Source: JANQNX01 sp965601665 | GTDB taxonomy: Bacteria > Pseudomonadota > Gammaproteobacteria > Eutrophobiales > Eutrophobiaceae | NCBI GenBank assembly: GCA_965601665.1 | Contig: OZ271833.1 | Span: 930,001-994,000 of the forward strand | Direction: 5' to 3' | DNA length: 64,000 bases | Part shown: one piece after another, positions 27,001 to 34,338 of the stretch | Layout of the letters: every line of letters begins with the position of its first letter | Numbering within the stretch: position 1 is the stretch's first letter | The notes under the pieces: generated by a model | What the model was told of the DNA's origin: nothing | What the model saw: only the letters and a program-made list of their open reading frames with translations | Database searches by the model: none | Position numbers and translations under genes: made by a program

Positions 27001-27772
27001 GTACGAGGATGCGCAGAAAATGCTGGCCAGCATCGTCGAGGAAAAATGGTTTGAAGCAAGGGCAGTCATTGGCCTGTTCCCTGCCAATACGATTGGTCAT
27101 GATGACATTGACGTTTATACCAATGAGAAACGTGATGGTCTATTAACGACATTTCATACACTGCGACAACAAACACAAAAACCACCGGGTCAGGCCAACT
27201 ATGCACTGGCTGACTTTATTGCGCCGGAAGAAACACATGTTAAGGATTACATTGGCGCCTTTGCTGTTGCCTGTGGCTTTGGCATGGAAGAACGTATCAA
27301 GCAATACGAGCAAGAGCATGATGACTATCATGCCATTATGTTAAAAGCACTGGCTGATCGCTTTGCCGAGGCAATGGCTGAATGTATGCATAAGCGTGTA
27401 AGAACAGAGTTCTGGGGTTACGATGCAGCTGAGACGCTGGACAACGCAGCACTCATCGCGGAAAAGTACCGTGGTATACGCCCTGCCCCGGGCTATCCGG
27501 CATGCCCCGACCATACCGAAAAGCCGTTGATATGGAATCTGCTCGATGTGGAGAAGCACACCGGTATCACGCTGACAGAGTCCTATGCGATGTACCCGAC
27601 AGCTGCCGTGTCCGGACTCTATTTTTCCCACCCGGATTCACGCTATTTTGGTCTTGGTAAAATCAACCGTGACCAGGTAAACGACTACGCTCATCGTAAA
27701 GGCATGGAAAACGAGCAAATGGAACGCTGGCTGTCACCCAACCTCGGTTACGATCCTGACGATAAGGAATAA
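24065..27772 (+). CDS. metH: Cobalamin-dependent methionine synthase MetH
   Basis: Transfers the methyl group of methyltetrahydrofolate to homocysteine through cobalamin. 1235 aa, all four modules: homocysteine domain with zinc ligands C246, C309 and C310 (LNCALG, GGCCGT); pterin-binding domain (FVNVGERTNVAGS onward); cobalamin domain with the lower-ligand histidine H761 in DVHDIGKN; and the AdoMet activation domain (RPAPGYPACPDH, PTAAVSG). Full length and intact. No riboswitch lies in its own upstream region, but the riboswitch-controlled B12 locus is 2.5 kb away. Confidence 0.98.
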   Translation: MIDKTSQIQQLLQERILVLDGAMGTMIQSYKLEEDDYRGERFADHPCDLKGNNDLLSIVRPDIIKSIHKAYFDAGADIVETNTFNATSIAMADYQMEDLVYELNKAGATLAREVAEEMEQQDNRPRFVAGVLGPTNRTCSISPDVNNPGYRNVTYVELVEAYTEALRGLVDGGADLILVETVFDTLNAKASLFAVDQFFEEQGIRLPIMVSGTITDASGRTLTGQTTEAFWNSIRHTRPLTVGLNCALGPGDLRQYVEELSDKADTFISAHPNAGLPNEFGEYDLDPDPMAEHITEWAQSGLVNIVGGCCGTSPAHIKAIAESIKDIKPRNVPEVEKIQRLSGLEAFNITDNTNFVNVGERTNVAGSPRFLRLIKEEEDLEAALEVARQQVENGAQVIDICMDEGMLESERLMAEFLNLLASEPDISRVPVMIDSSKWSVIEAGLRCTQGKGIVNSISLKEGEEAFLEHARLVKRYGAAVVVMAFDENGQADTTDRRFEVCKRSYDLLVEKLDFPPEDIIFDPNILTVATGMEEHNNYAVSFFEATRLIKDKLPHALVSGGLSNVSFSFRGNNPVREAMHASFLYHGIKSGMDMGIVNAGQLGIYDEIPADLLVYIEDVLLNRRDDATDRLVEFAETVKSGETKEKKVDLAWREGDVQERLTHSLVKGIADYIEEDTEEARQQFDKPLEVIEGPLMNGMNVVGDLFGAGKMFLPQVVKSARVMKKAVAYLIPYIEEEKKRSGDTGKSKGTIIMATVKGDVHDIGKNIVSVVLQCNNFSVIDLGVMCPAQKILDAATEHDADIIGLSGLITPSLDEMVHVAKEMQRQEFNVPLMIGGATTSRAHTAVKIDQNYDHAVVHVKDASRAVGISTRLVSDELREKLAVEVTAEYDELRERHKGKQARTNWLKLEQARHNRFTVNWENYTPPAPTTTGTKVFTDYPLAELVDYFDWTPFFMAWELAGKYPRILTDEIVGEEATRLYEDAQKMLASIVEEKWFEARAVIGLFPANTIGHDDIDVYTNEKRDGLLTTFHTLRQQTQKPPGQANYALADFIAPEETHVKDYIGAFAVACGFGMEERIKQYEQEHDDYHAIMLKALADRFAEAMAECMHKRVRTEFWGYDAAETLDNAALIAEKYRGIRPAPGYPACPDHTEKPLIWNLLDVEKHTGITLTESYAMYPTAAVSGLYFSHPDSRYFGLGKINRDQVNDYAHRKGMENEQMERWLSPNLGYDPDDKE

Positions 27773-27787
27773 TAAAAACGGTTTGTA

Positions 27788-27793
27788 TATAAT
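27788..27793 (+). promoter_or_regulatory. Candidate -10 element for cysK
   Basis: A perfect TATAAT lies 40 bases before the cysK start, just after the metH stop. No good -35 is present 17 bases upstream, so the call is tentative. Confidence 0.4.
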
Positions 27794-27832
27794 CTTGCAG
27801 AACAACTCGCGTCTCGCACAGGGGGTAGAACG

Positions 27833-28750
27833 ATGAAGTACGACAATATACTGCAAGCGGTGGGTAACACACCTCATATCAAATTAAATCACCTCTTCCG
27901 CGATGACATCGAAGTATGGATGAAAGCCGAAGGCTTCAATCCCTGCAGTAGCATCAAGGACAGAATTGCGCTGGCAATGATCGAGGATGCAGAACAAAAA
28001 GGGCTGATAAACGAAAACACCGTTATCATTGAACCAACCTCGGGTAATACCGGCATAGGCCTGGCGTTTGTCTGTGCAGTAAAAGGTTATCGTTTAATCC
28101 TAACCATGCCCGAATCGATGTCGATTGAACGCCGCAAGTTCATGCAGGCGCTGGGCGCAGAACTGGTATTAACGCCTAAAGAGCTTGGCATGGGTGGCAC
28201 AATAAACAAAGCGAAAGAGCTCGCTGAAGAAACCGACAATGCGTGGATGCCACAGCAGTTTCAAAACCCGGCCAACGTGGAAGTCCATCGCGAAACCACC
28301 GCGCAGGAAATACTTGCCGATTTTTCCGACAAACTTGATTTCATGATTACCGGTGTAGGTACCGGGGGTCATATAACCGGCTGTGCCGAGGTGTTGAAAG
28401 AATCGCTACCCGGGCTGCAGGTGTTCGCCGTTGAGCCTGAAAAATCACCTGTTATCAGCGGCGGCGAAAAAGGCCTGCACCGGATCCAGGGAATTGGCGC
28501 CGGATTTATCCCCGACGTCCTTAACATGGACATACTTGATGGCACGATACTCGTCAGCGAAGAAGCTGCGTTTGATATGGCAAGACGCTGTGCTCGAGAA
28601 GAAGGTATTTTCGTTGGCATTTCCTCGGGTGCCTCGCTGGCCGCCGTCGCTAACAAGCTTGATGACATACCAGCAGGTAGTCGCGTGCTTGTTTTCAGCT
28701 ATGACACCGGTGAGCGTTACCTGTCGATAGAAGATCTGTTTACCGCCTGA
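27833..28750 (+). CDS. cysK: Cysteine synthase A (O-acetylserine sulfhydrylase)
   Basis: PLP enzyme that makes cysteine from O-acetylserine and sulfide. 305 aa. PLP lysine K42 in SSIKDRIA; substrate loop TSGNTG; glycine-rich PLP phosphate loop GVGTGGHITG; C-terminal GERYLS. The QQFQNPANVEVH and IGAGFIPDVLN stretches favour CysK over CysM. GGGGG ribosome site 8 bases before ATG, 60 bases after metH. CysM function cannot be excluded from sequence alone. Confidence 0.93.
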   Translation: MKYDNILQAVGNTPHIKLNHLFRDDIEVWMKAEGFNPCSSIKDRIALAMIEDAEQKGLINENTVIIEPTSGNTGIGLAFVCAVKGYRLILTMPESMSIERRKFMQALGAELVLTPKELGMGGTINKAKELAEETDNAWMPQQFQNPANVEVHRETTAQEILADFSDKLDFMITGVGTGGHITGCAEVLKESLPGLQVFAVEPEKSPVISGGEKGLHRIQGIGAGFIPDVLNMDILDGTILVSEEAAFDMARRCAREEGIFVGISSGASLAAVANKLDDIPAGSRVLVFSYDTGERYLSIEDLFTA

Positions 28751-28769
28751 AAGACGGATACGTCATCAC

Positions 28770-28789
28770 CGATTACATCCTTGTAATCG
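28770..28789. repeat. Perfect hairpin CGATTACA-TCCT-TGTAATCG
   Basis: An 8-bp perfect inverted repeat with a four-base loop, 20 bases after the cysK stop. Its centre ACATCCTTGT is shared with hairpins at 29314-29327 and, in the other orientation, at 18342-18355. There is no T-run, so it is not a classical terminator. Confidence 0.7.
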
Positions 28790-28823
28790 AGCAACTGCAG
28801 CTATTCAGTCCTGGGCCTGCGAA

Positions 28824-29207
28824 CTAGTAAAATTCCTTGCTGGTCCTTGGTGATGTGAACCAAGGCTCATCCATTGGCGCCATTTGCTGCTTGGGTTTCA
28901 GGCAGAGGCCAATGGCCACGCTTTTAGCCAGAACTGGATTGTCCAGCTGGTTTTTCCAGACGAATTGAACAGCCTGAAACGCGCGCATCCTCGTGCTATC
29001 GGGCATAGACGCGTGTTCCAGATATTTAAGGATGTCTGCCAGGTCATCGCCACGTGCAAAGCTGCTGGCGGCAATAAAAGCATCACTTCCAAACAGTTCA
29101 CACGCGTTGACCGTGTAACTTCGGTCTGTGTAGTCCACTTCCATTGCAGCAAGCTGCAAAGGTGTGGACAGCAAAACAATCATTAATACGGCTGTTACTC
29201 TATTCAT
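28824..29207 (-). CDS. Small secreted hypothetical protein
   Basis: 127 aa with a cleavable signal peptide (about residues 1-20, ending L-A-A-M-E). The mature part has two cysteines (C36 region and C102 region) that could form a disulfide, and a helical segment; the N-C-E-L-F-G and A-I-G-L-C-L-K-P pattern resembles Rap1a/Tai-like periplasmic proteins, but the match is weak. The ATG overlaps the stop of a 7-codon ORF (29204-29227) that carries the only strong ribosome site, so translation may be coupled. Function unknown. Confidence 0.7.
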   Translation of the reverse strand: MNRVTAVLMIVLLSTPLQLAAMEVDYTDRSYTVNACELFGSDAFIAASSFARGDDLADILKYLEHASMPDSTRMRAFQAVQFVWKNQLDNPVLAKSVAIGLCLKPKQQMAPMDEPWFTSPRTSKEFY

Positions 29208-29227
29208 CTTACTATCTCATTGTGCAT
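29204..29227 (-). other. Possible 7-codon leader ORF
   Basis: On the minus strand an AAGGAGG site (29231-29237) precedes ATG 29227 by three bases. The ORF reads M-H-N-E-I-V-R and stops in an ATGA overlap with the secreted-protein gene. The same strong site is 23 bases from the main ATG, too far for direct use. Confidence 0.4.
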
Positions 29228-29334
29228 GAGCCTCCTTATCGATTAAAAAAATGACTACTTGTAAAACTACTTTCTTGTGCCATCACCGCTTCCGCACTTC
29301 CTCAGCTCTGGCTCCTACATCCTTGTAGTCGTGT

Positions 29335-29805
29335 GCTCCGTGGCATAACCGCCATGGATGGCGGGAATATCGGTACCGTATGGAACGGGTACCGATGAAG
29401 CACGTCCATGGCCATCGCCACTCGAACATTTTCGACTGGCAAACACCGCTCTCGCACATCCATTTGCAATCGCCACTCTCGCGCGTCCTGCGCTCCGTGG
29501 CATAACCGCCATGGATGGCGGGAATATCGGTACCGTATGGAACGGGTACCGATGAAGCACGTCCATGGCCATCGCCACTCGAACATTTTCGACTGGCAAA
29601 CACCGCTCTCGCACATCCATTTGCAATCGCCACTCTCGCGCGTCCTGCGCTCCGTGGCATAACCGCCATGGATGGCGGGAATATCGGTACCGTATGGAAC
29701 GGGTACCGATGAAGCACGTCCATGGCCATCGCCACTCGAACATTTTCGACTGGCAAACACCGCTCTCGCACATCCATTTGCAATCGCCACTCTCGCGCGT
29801 CCTGC
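29335..29805. repeat. Three identical 157-bp tandem repeats plus remnant
   Basis: Three head-to-tail copies begin at 29335, 29492 and 29649 and look identical base for base. A truncated fourth copy follows (29806-29831), in which the unit start is joined directly to its internal CACGTCCATG part. Each unit holds palindromes CCGCCATGGATGGCGG and ATCGGTACC / GGTACCGAT. No TTA, CTA or TCA occurs in the unit, so the minus strand has no stop codon in any frame. The period is not a multiple of three. The surrounding 870 bases (29208-30081) hold no supported gene besides this array and the terminator. Confidence 0.95.
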
Positions 29806-29838
29806 GCTCCGTGGCATAAGCACGTCCATGTGCAAAAA

Positions 29839-29871
29839 AAAAGCCGCAGGTTTTGAGGCCTGCGGCTTTTT
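29839..29871. terminator. Strong bidirectional rho-independent terminator
   Basis: A 12-bp stem (AAAAGCCGCAGG / CCTGCGGCTTTT) with an 8-base loop, flanked by an A-run on the left and a T-run on the right, so it can act on both strands. It can end the Sel1 lipoprotein transcript, which runs leftward from 30082. From 29872 to 30081 I see nothing else. Confidence 0.9.
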
Positions 29872-30081
29872 GAATTCAGAATATGCTAGCTAACTACATC
29901 AACACTTATCCTTTACGCACAGGCACAGGTGAACGTCACACAGAAAAGCGTGGCGCCACATAATGACCGGTTTGTAAGTGTTCAAGTTGTTCATGGTGCG
30001 CGAATATCTACCTGTTACCTAGCAATGTCAAGCAAATGGGGGTGATTTGCGATATTTCAAGCTGCAATGGGCCTATTTGGC

Positions 30082-31002
30082 CTATTCTTTGGTCAAATCC
30101 TGGCCATTACCGTGTTGGGTCCATAATTGCCGTGCCAGTCTGCGCGCGTTTTCCAGCCGTTCAGGGCTGAGCACTGCCTCGATATTATTGCGCAGGTTTT
30201 GTGCCTGTTTGTGTTCACCAGCCGCGGCAACCCCGGCCCAGGCGTAGGCAAGTTCAAAATTGACCTTTCTGTGCCTGCCTTGCTGATAGTGACTGGCCAG
30301 CACGTACTGAGCAACGACATTACCTCCTTTGGCCTGCGTGAGAAGCCAGTCTGAGTATTGCTTGTCATCAGCAGGTAACCCCAGACGCTCGACGTACATT
30401 TCTTCCAGTTTTTCCTGTGCCTGGACAAATCCCTGGTTGGCCGACAGGCGATACCATTCCAATGCTGCGCCGTTATCGATATCTGTGCCCCGACCGGTCG
30501 AGTACATCACCCCAACATCATGCTGTGCGCTGGGCAGACCCTGCTCTGCCGCTTTCCTGTACCACTTCATTGCCTCAATGTAGTCCTGTCCCACGCCAAT
30601 GCCGTCGTGAAACATGAAGCCGATATTTGCCTGCGCCTCTGCGCTGCCCTGTAGCGCCGCCTTGCGCGACCATTTCATAGCTTCCCAGTAATCCTTGTTA
30701 AAATACTGGCCCGACAGGTACATGCCAGCAATCTTGACCTGTGCGGCGGCATTGCCAAGTTCGGCCGCTGACAGGTACAGCTCCATCGCCCTGTCCTGGT
30801 CTTCTTCCACGCCTAGTCCTTTTTCATACATTACAGCCAGCAGCTGTTGTGCCCTGGCATTATCCGCCTCCGCCATGGGTGTTAGCTTTTCCAGTGCCAG
30901 CACATAATCACCTGTATCAAATACCTGCTGGGCGACATCGGTGTCTGACTGGCCACAGGCAGTCAGCAACACGAAAAGACAAATGCCGGGAAGACTTCTC
31001 AA
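30082..31002 (-). CDS. Sel1-repeat lipoprotein
   Basis: 306 aa with a lipoprotein signal peptide (lipobox L-T-A-C, lipidated C16) and then a chain of Sel1-like/TPR helical repeats of about 36 residues, with the typical A-x-x-W-Y-R-K-A-A-E-Q-G and YLSAAELGN-A patterns through about residue 270. Such proteins are protein-protein adaptors; partners are unknown. It is predicted to be anchored in the envelope. The start is TTG; no in-frame ATG lies upstream. Single gene with an AT-rich region upstream shared with the divergent PilZ-like gene. Confidence 0.85.
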   Translation of the reverse strand: MRSLPGICLFVLLTACGQSDTDVAQQVFDTGDYVLALEKLTPMAEADNARAQQLLAVMYEKGLGVEEDQDRAMELYLSAAELGNAAAQVKIAGMYLSGQYFNKDYWEAMKWSRKAALQGSAEAQANIGFMFHDGIGVGQDYIEAMKWYRKAAEQGLPSAQHDVGVMYSTGRGTDIDNGAALEWYRLSANQGFVQAQEKLEEMYVERLGLPADDKQYSDWLLTQAKGGNVVAQYVLASHYQQGRHRKVNFELAYAWAGVAAAGEHKQAQNLRNNIEAVLSPERLENARRLARQLWTQHGNGQDLTKE

Positions 31003-31199
31003 ACTGAAAACTTCTTACACAAAAGGAAAAGCAGTATACCTCAATGAATTATCTGTATAGCGGCAAAAGGTAGTGAATCTTTTCTAGAAATTACTTTAAT
31101 TAATACTATATTAAATATATAAAACAATAGTTTATATAATTTTCTTAAGTATTTTTTTAGTATGCCGTTAACGTCTAAAAGCTATTTATTTTTCAGTTC

Positions 31200-31529
31200 A
31201 TGAATTACAGGCAACGAGAACAACGACACGCTATCCAGGAGGAAGTCTTTGACGCGGATAGTGGTAACAAAATTGGTTACACCCTGAACATCAGTGCGTA
31301 TGGCATGTTGATGATCGGCAGGCAAGCCTACGCAGAAGGCGAGATGCTACGCGTGCGAGTGACCATGTCGCTGGAACAGAATGAACGGGTGTCCATGAAC
31401 ATGCTGGCGGAATGCCGCTGGTCCAGTCATATCGCCAATAGCCCCTGGCACCAGACGGGTTTCCATTTCAGTCAACCAGGTCCTGCTTATGTTGCCTACA
31501 CAAACACCTTGTTTAACGCCATCCAGTAA
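31200..31529 (+). CDS. PilZ-like domain protein
   Basis: 109 aa single-domain protein. The N-terminus is Arg-rich (R4, R6, R9) but does not give an exact RxxxR; the second motif is N-x-S-x-x-G (NISAYG) in place of D/NxSxxG. The following beta-rich segment and the G-F-H-F strand fit PilZ. c-di-GMP binding is uncertain because of the first motif. Its upstream region (31080-31190) is very AT-rich and probably carries the promoter. It precedes the ccm operon by 138 bases and is probably separate. Confidence 0.7.
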   Translation: MNYRQREQRHAIQEEVFDADSGNKIGYTLNISAYGMLMIGRQAYAEGEMLRVRVTMSLEQNERVSMNMLAECRWSSHIANSPWHQTGFHFSQPGPAYVAYTNTLFNAIQ

Positions 31530-31667
31530 ACCGCGAGGTCCAATAACTACCTGAATAACTTCATGAATTGCATGTCTGGCTGGGCTATACTCGCTCTTCT
31601 TACTAAATACCTTTTTCTGCAAACCGCGTTTGGTTTGTATTAACTGCAGGCAATATAGCATCACCCA

Positions 31668-32297
31668 GTGGCCACAATCGAAGTAAACCAACTCGCATGT
31701 TCCCGTCGCGACAACATCCTGTTTGAGGATGTCAGTTTCAGCGTAACCGATGGTGAACTGCTACAAATTGACGGGATCAATGGCAGCGGCAAAAGCACCA
31801 TGCTGCGTATCATCGCCGGCCTCACTGAGCCGAATGAAGGCCAGGTGCTGTGGAATGAGCAACCGATTCTTGAATGTCGTTACCAGTACCAGCAACTAAT
31901 GACCTACCTGGGACATACCAATGGCGTCAAGGAGGCGCTCAGCGTCGCAGAAAACCTTGATGTCATCCATGCGTTGTCCGGGCAAGAGCAGGTACTAAAT
32001 TATGATGCAGTATTATCACAAATCGGTTTGCCCGGCATGCACGATGTCAAACTGGTCAAGATGTCTGCAGGACAGAAACGACGTATGGGTCTGTCACGTT
32101 TGTTGATCAACCAGTCACCACTCTGGTTACTGGACGAACCCTTCACGTCACTTGATGTAGACGGTAAAAGCATCATCGAGGGACTGATCGTTCAGCACTG
32201 CCAACAAGGTGGCATCGTGATATTCGCGACCCACCAGGAGATGGATATCGAGGGTCATACCGTAAGACACATTCACCTTGGAAAAACGAATGGCTAA
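31668..32297 (+). CDS. ccmA: Heme exporter ATP-binding protein CcmA
   Basis: ATPase of the CcmABCD complex that releases heme-loaded CcmE in cytochrome c maturation. 209 aa with Walker A INGSGKST, signature MSAGQKRR and Walker B LWLLDEPFTSLD. The start is GTG. First gene of ccmABCDEFGHI, where nearly every junction overlaps. A TATACT 80 bases upstream may be a -10 element. Confidence 0.95.
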   Translation: MATIEVNQLACSRRDNILFEDVSFSVTDGELLQIDGINGSGKSTMLRIIAGLTEPNEGQVLWNEQPILECRYQYQQLMTYLGHTNGVKEALSVAENLDVIHALSGQEQVLNYDAVLSQIGLPGMHDVKLVKMSAGQKRRMGLSRLLINQSPLWLLDEPFTSLDVDGKSIIEGLIVQHCQQGGIVIFATHQEMDIEGHTVRHIHLGKTNG

Positions 32298-32964
32298 CGG
32301 TACACATACCTTTATAACGATCGTACGCCGCGACCTGCTTATCGCGTTTCGCAACCGCTACGAGTTGGTCAATCCACTCATGTTCTTTATCATGGTGATT
32401 GTCCTGTTCCCATTGGCCATTGGCTCTGACAAGGCGATGCTGCAACCGCTAACCGCGGCTATGATCTGGGTCACGGCATTACTGGCTTCAACGCTGTCAT
32501 TGGAAACGATTTTCCGTTCCGACTTTGAAGACGGCTCTATTGAACAATTTACGCTGGCAAATTATCCGCTGGTCGGCCTGGTCATGGCAAAAATACTCGC
32601 ACACTGGCTCATCACCGGTTTGCCACTGATCATTGTTGCGTTGCTGGTGGGCGTGTTCCTGTCAATAAGTGATGCAGCCCTGCTTTGCCTGTTACTCACA
32701 TTGTTGCTCGGCACGCCTATTTTGAGCCTGATTGGTGCAATAGGCGTAGCATTAACAATCGGGCTCAGGGGTGGTATGTTACTGAGTCTGCTCATCCTGC
32801 CGTTGTACATGCCAGTATTGATTTTCGCCATGTTAGCCATGAACAATGCCAGTGAAGGCTTGTCCATTGCAGCAGAGCTTTATTTTCTTAGCGGCATACT
32901 GGTGTTGGCATTAACACTGGCGCCCATTGCTACCGCGGCTGCATTGAGAATTAGATTAAGTTGA
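32290..32964 (+). CDS. ccmB: Heme exporter membrane protein CcmB
   Basis: Six-helix membrane subunit of the CcmABCD complex. 224 aa from ATG 32290, which overlaps the end of ccmA by 8 bases; a TTG four codons earlier is less likely. Family features: RRDLLIAFRNRYELVNPLMFF at the N-terminus and the LLSLLILPLYMPVLIF segment. Cytoplasmic membrane. Confidence 0.95.
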   Translation: MANGTHTFITIVRRDLLIAFRNRYELVNPLMFFIMVIVLFPLAIGSDKAMLQPLTAAMIWVTALLASTLSLETIFRSDFEDGSIEQFTLANYPLVGLVMAKILAHWLITGLPLIIVALLVGVFLSISDAALLCLLLTLLLGTPILSLIGAIGVALTIGLRGGMLLSLLILPLYMPVLIFAMLAMNNASEGLSIAAELYFLSGILVLALTLAPIATAAALRIRLS

Positions 32965-33716
32965 ATATCAAGAAACAATTTCACCTGTTTGGCTCGCCCA
33001 AATACTTTTACGAGTTTTCGCAAAAGTACAGCAGCTGGATCATGTGGTTTGCCCTGCTCTGTTTTGTTACCGGTCTTTATGGTGGACTAATCATGGCCCC
33101 GGCAGATTATCAACAGGGTGACAGCTTTCGTATTATGTATATACACGTACCGTCAGCGTGGATGTCACTTTTCGTGTACATGGTGATCGCGGTGAATAGT
33201 GCCATCGTGCTCATCTGGCGAGTAAAGATTTCAGAGATCATTGCGCGCAGTAGCGCGGCGCTGGGCGCCTCGTTTACGTTCCTTGCGCTAGCCACTGGCG
33301 CTATCTGGGGTAAACCCATGTGGGGTACATGGTGGGTATGGGACGCGCGGCTAACATCAGAACTCATCCTGCTATTTCTCTACCTGGGATACATTGCATT
33401 GCAGTCTGCTTTCGAGGATCGTCGCGTTGCGGCTCGGGCCGGTGCTATCCTGGCACTGGTAGGCGTGGTCAATATCCCTATCATAAAATATTCAGTTGAA
33501 TGGTGGAGCACATTGCATCAGCCCGCCACGATAAGCAAAATGGGGGCACCGTCGATTCATATTGAGATGTTGATTCCGCTACTGATCATGATGACAGCCT
33601 TCATGTGTTATTTTTTCTCCGTGCTGCTGGTGCGATGTCGTAGTGAAATACTGGAATACGAGAAAAACACGACCTGGGTTAAGGATGTGTTGGCGACCAG
33701 GGAAAATATGGCATGA
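32961..33716 (+). CDS. ccmC: Heme handling protein CcmC
   Basis: Six-helix membrane protein that presents heme to CcmE. 251 aa with the tryptophan-rich WWD motif (WGKPMWGTWWVWDARLTSE) and conserved periplasmic histidines (H57 region in MYIHVPSAWMS; H176 region in TLHQPATI). Start TTG overlaps the ccmB stop in TTGA. Confidence 0.95.
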   Translation: MNIKKQFHLFGSPKYFYEFSQKYSSWIMWFALLCFVTGLYGGLIMAPADYQQGDSFRIMYIHVPSAWMSLFVYMVIAVNSAIVLIWRVKISEIIARSSAALGASFTFLALATGAIWGKPMWGTWWVWDARLTSELILLFLYLGYIALQSAFEDRRVAARAGAILALVGVVNIPIIKYSVEWWSTLHQPATISKMGAPSIHIEMLIPLLIMMTAFMCYFFSVLLVRCRSEILEYEKNTTWVKDVLATRENMA

Positions 33717-33877
33717 GTGATTTTCTTAACATGGGTGGCTACGGCAGTTATGTCTGGTCTGCATATGGCATTTGGCTGGTTGTCATGTTAATTAACTATG
33801 TCCAGCCCCGTTGGCGTGAAAAAAGGGTCCTGGGCGAACTCGTCAGGCGCCTGAAACTCAAACAACAACAGACATGA
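33713..33877 (+). CDS. ccmD: Heme exporter small protein CcmD
   Basis: 54-aa one-helix protein needed to release holo-CcmE from CcmABC. It starts M-S-D-F-L-N-M-G-G-Y-G, has one transmembrane helix (about 13-30) and a basic cytoplasmic tail (RRLKLKQQQ), the CcmD pattern. Overlaps ccmC and ccmE by ATGA at both ends. Confidence 0.92.
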   Translation: MSDFLNMGGYGSYVWSAYGIWLVVMLINYVQPRWREKRVLGELVRRLKLKQQQT

Positions 33878-34338
33878 ATAAGTTAAGAAAAAAACGACTG
33901 GCAACCGTGGGCGTTATTATAATGGGTATGGGCATCGCTGCAGCCCTCATACTGACCGCATTTGAAAAAAACCTGATGTATTTTTACAGCCCCACCCAGA
34001 TAGCGAGTGGAGAAGCACCCCAGGCACGCGCGTTTCGTGTTGGCGGCCTGGTTGAACAAGACAGTGTTAGCCGTGATCCGGATAGCCTGCAAGTCACTTT
34101 CAAACTGACAGACACAAAGGAAACCGTCACCGTGAGTTATGATGGCATTCTGCCGGACCTGTTTCGAGAAGGACAAGGTATCGTTGCCAATGGCAAACTG
34201 GATGGCAAGGGCGTGTTCCAGGCAAGCGAGGTTCTGGCCAAACACGATGAAAATTACATGCCGCCAGAAGTTGTCGAGGCATTGGCTACGGCGGGTGTAG
34301 AAATGGACATGCCACACGAGTATTCAACCACACCATGA
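33874..34338 (+). CDS. ccmE: Heme chaperone CcmE
   Basis: Periplasmic chaperone that binds heme covalently and hands it to CcmF. 154 aa: N-terminal anchor helix (about 8-30), an OB-fold, and the heme-binding motif with H124 and Y128 (KHDENY). Overlaps ccmD and ccmF by 4 bases each. Confidence 0.96.
   Translation: MNKLRKKRLATVGVIIMGMGIAAALILTAFEKNLMYFYSPTQIASGEAPQARAFRVGGLVEQDSVSRDPDSLQVTFKLTDTKETVTVSYDGILPDLFREGQGIVANGKLDGKGVFQASEVLAKHDENYMPPEVVEALATAGVEMDMPHEYSTTP

Noticed and set aside
29335..29805. CRISPR array
   Set aside because: The units are 157 bp, contiguous and identical with no variable spacers, and no cas gene is near.
29283..29835. Three long minus-strand ORFs (152 to 177 codons) and several plus-strand ORFs across the tandem repeat
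   Set aside because: They result from the lack of stop codons in the repeated unit; each reads the same DNA in rotating frames, and none has a ribosome site or a family pattern.
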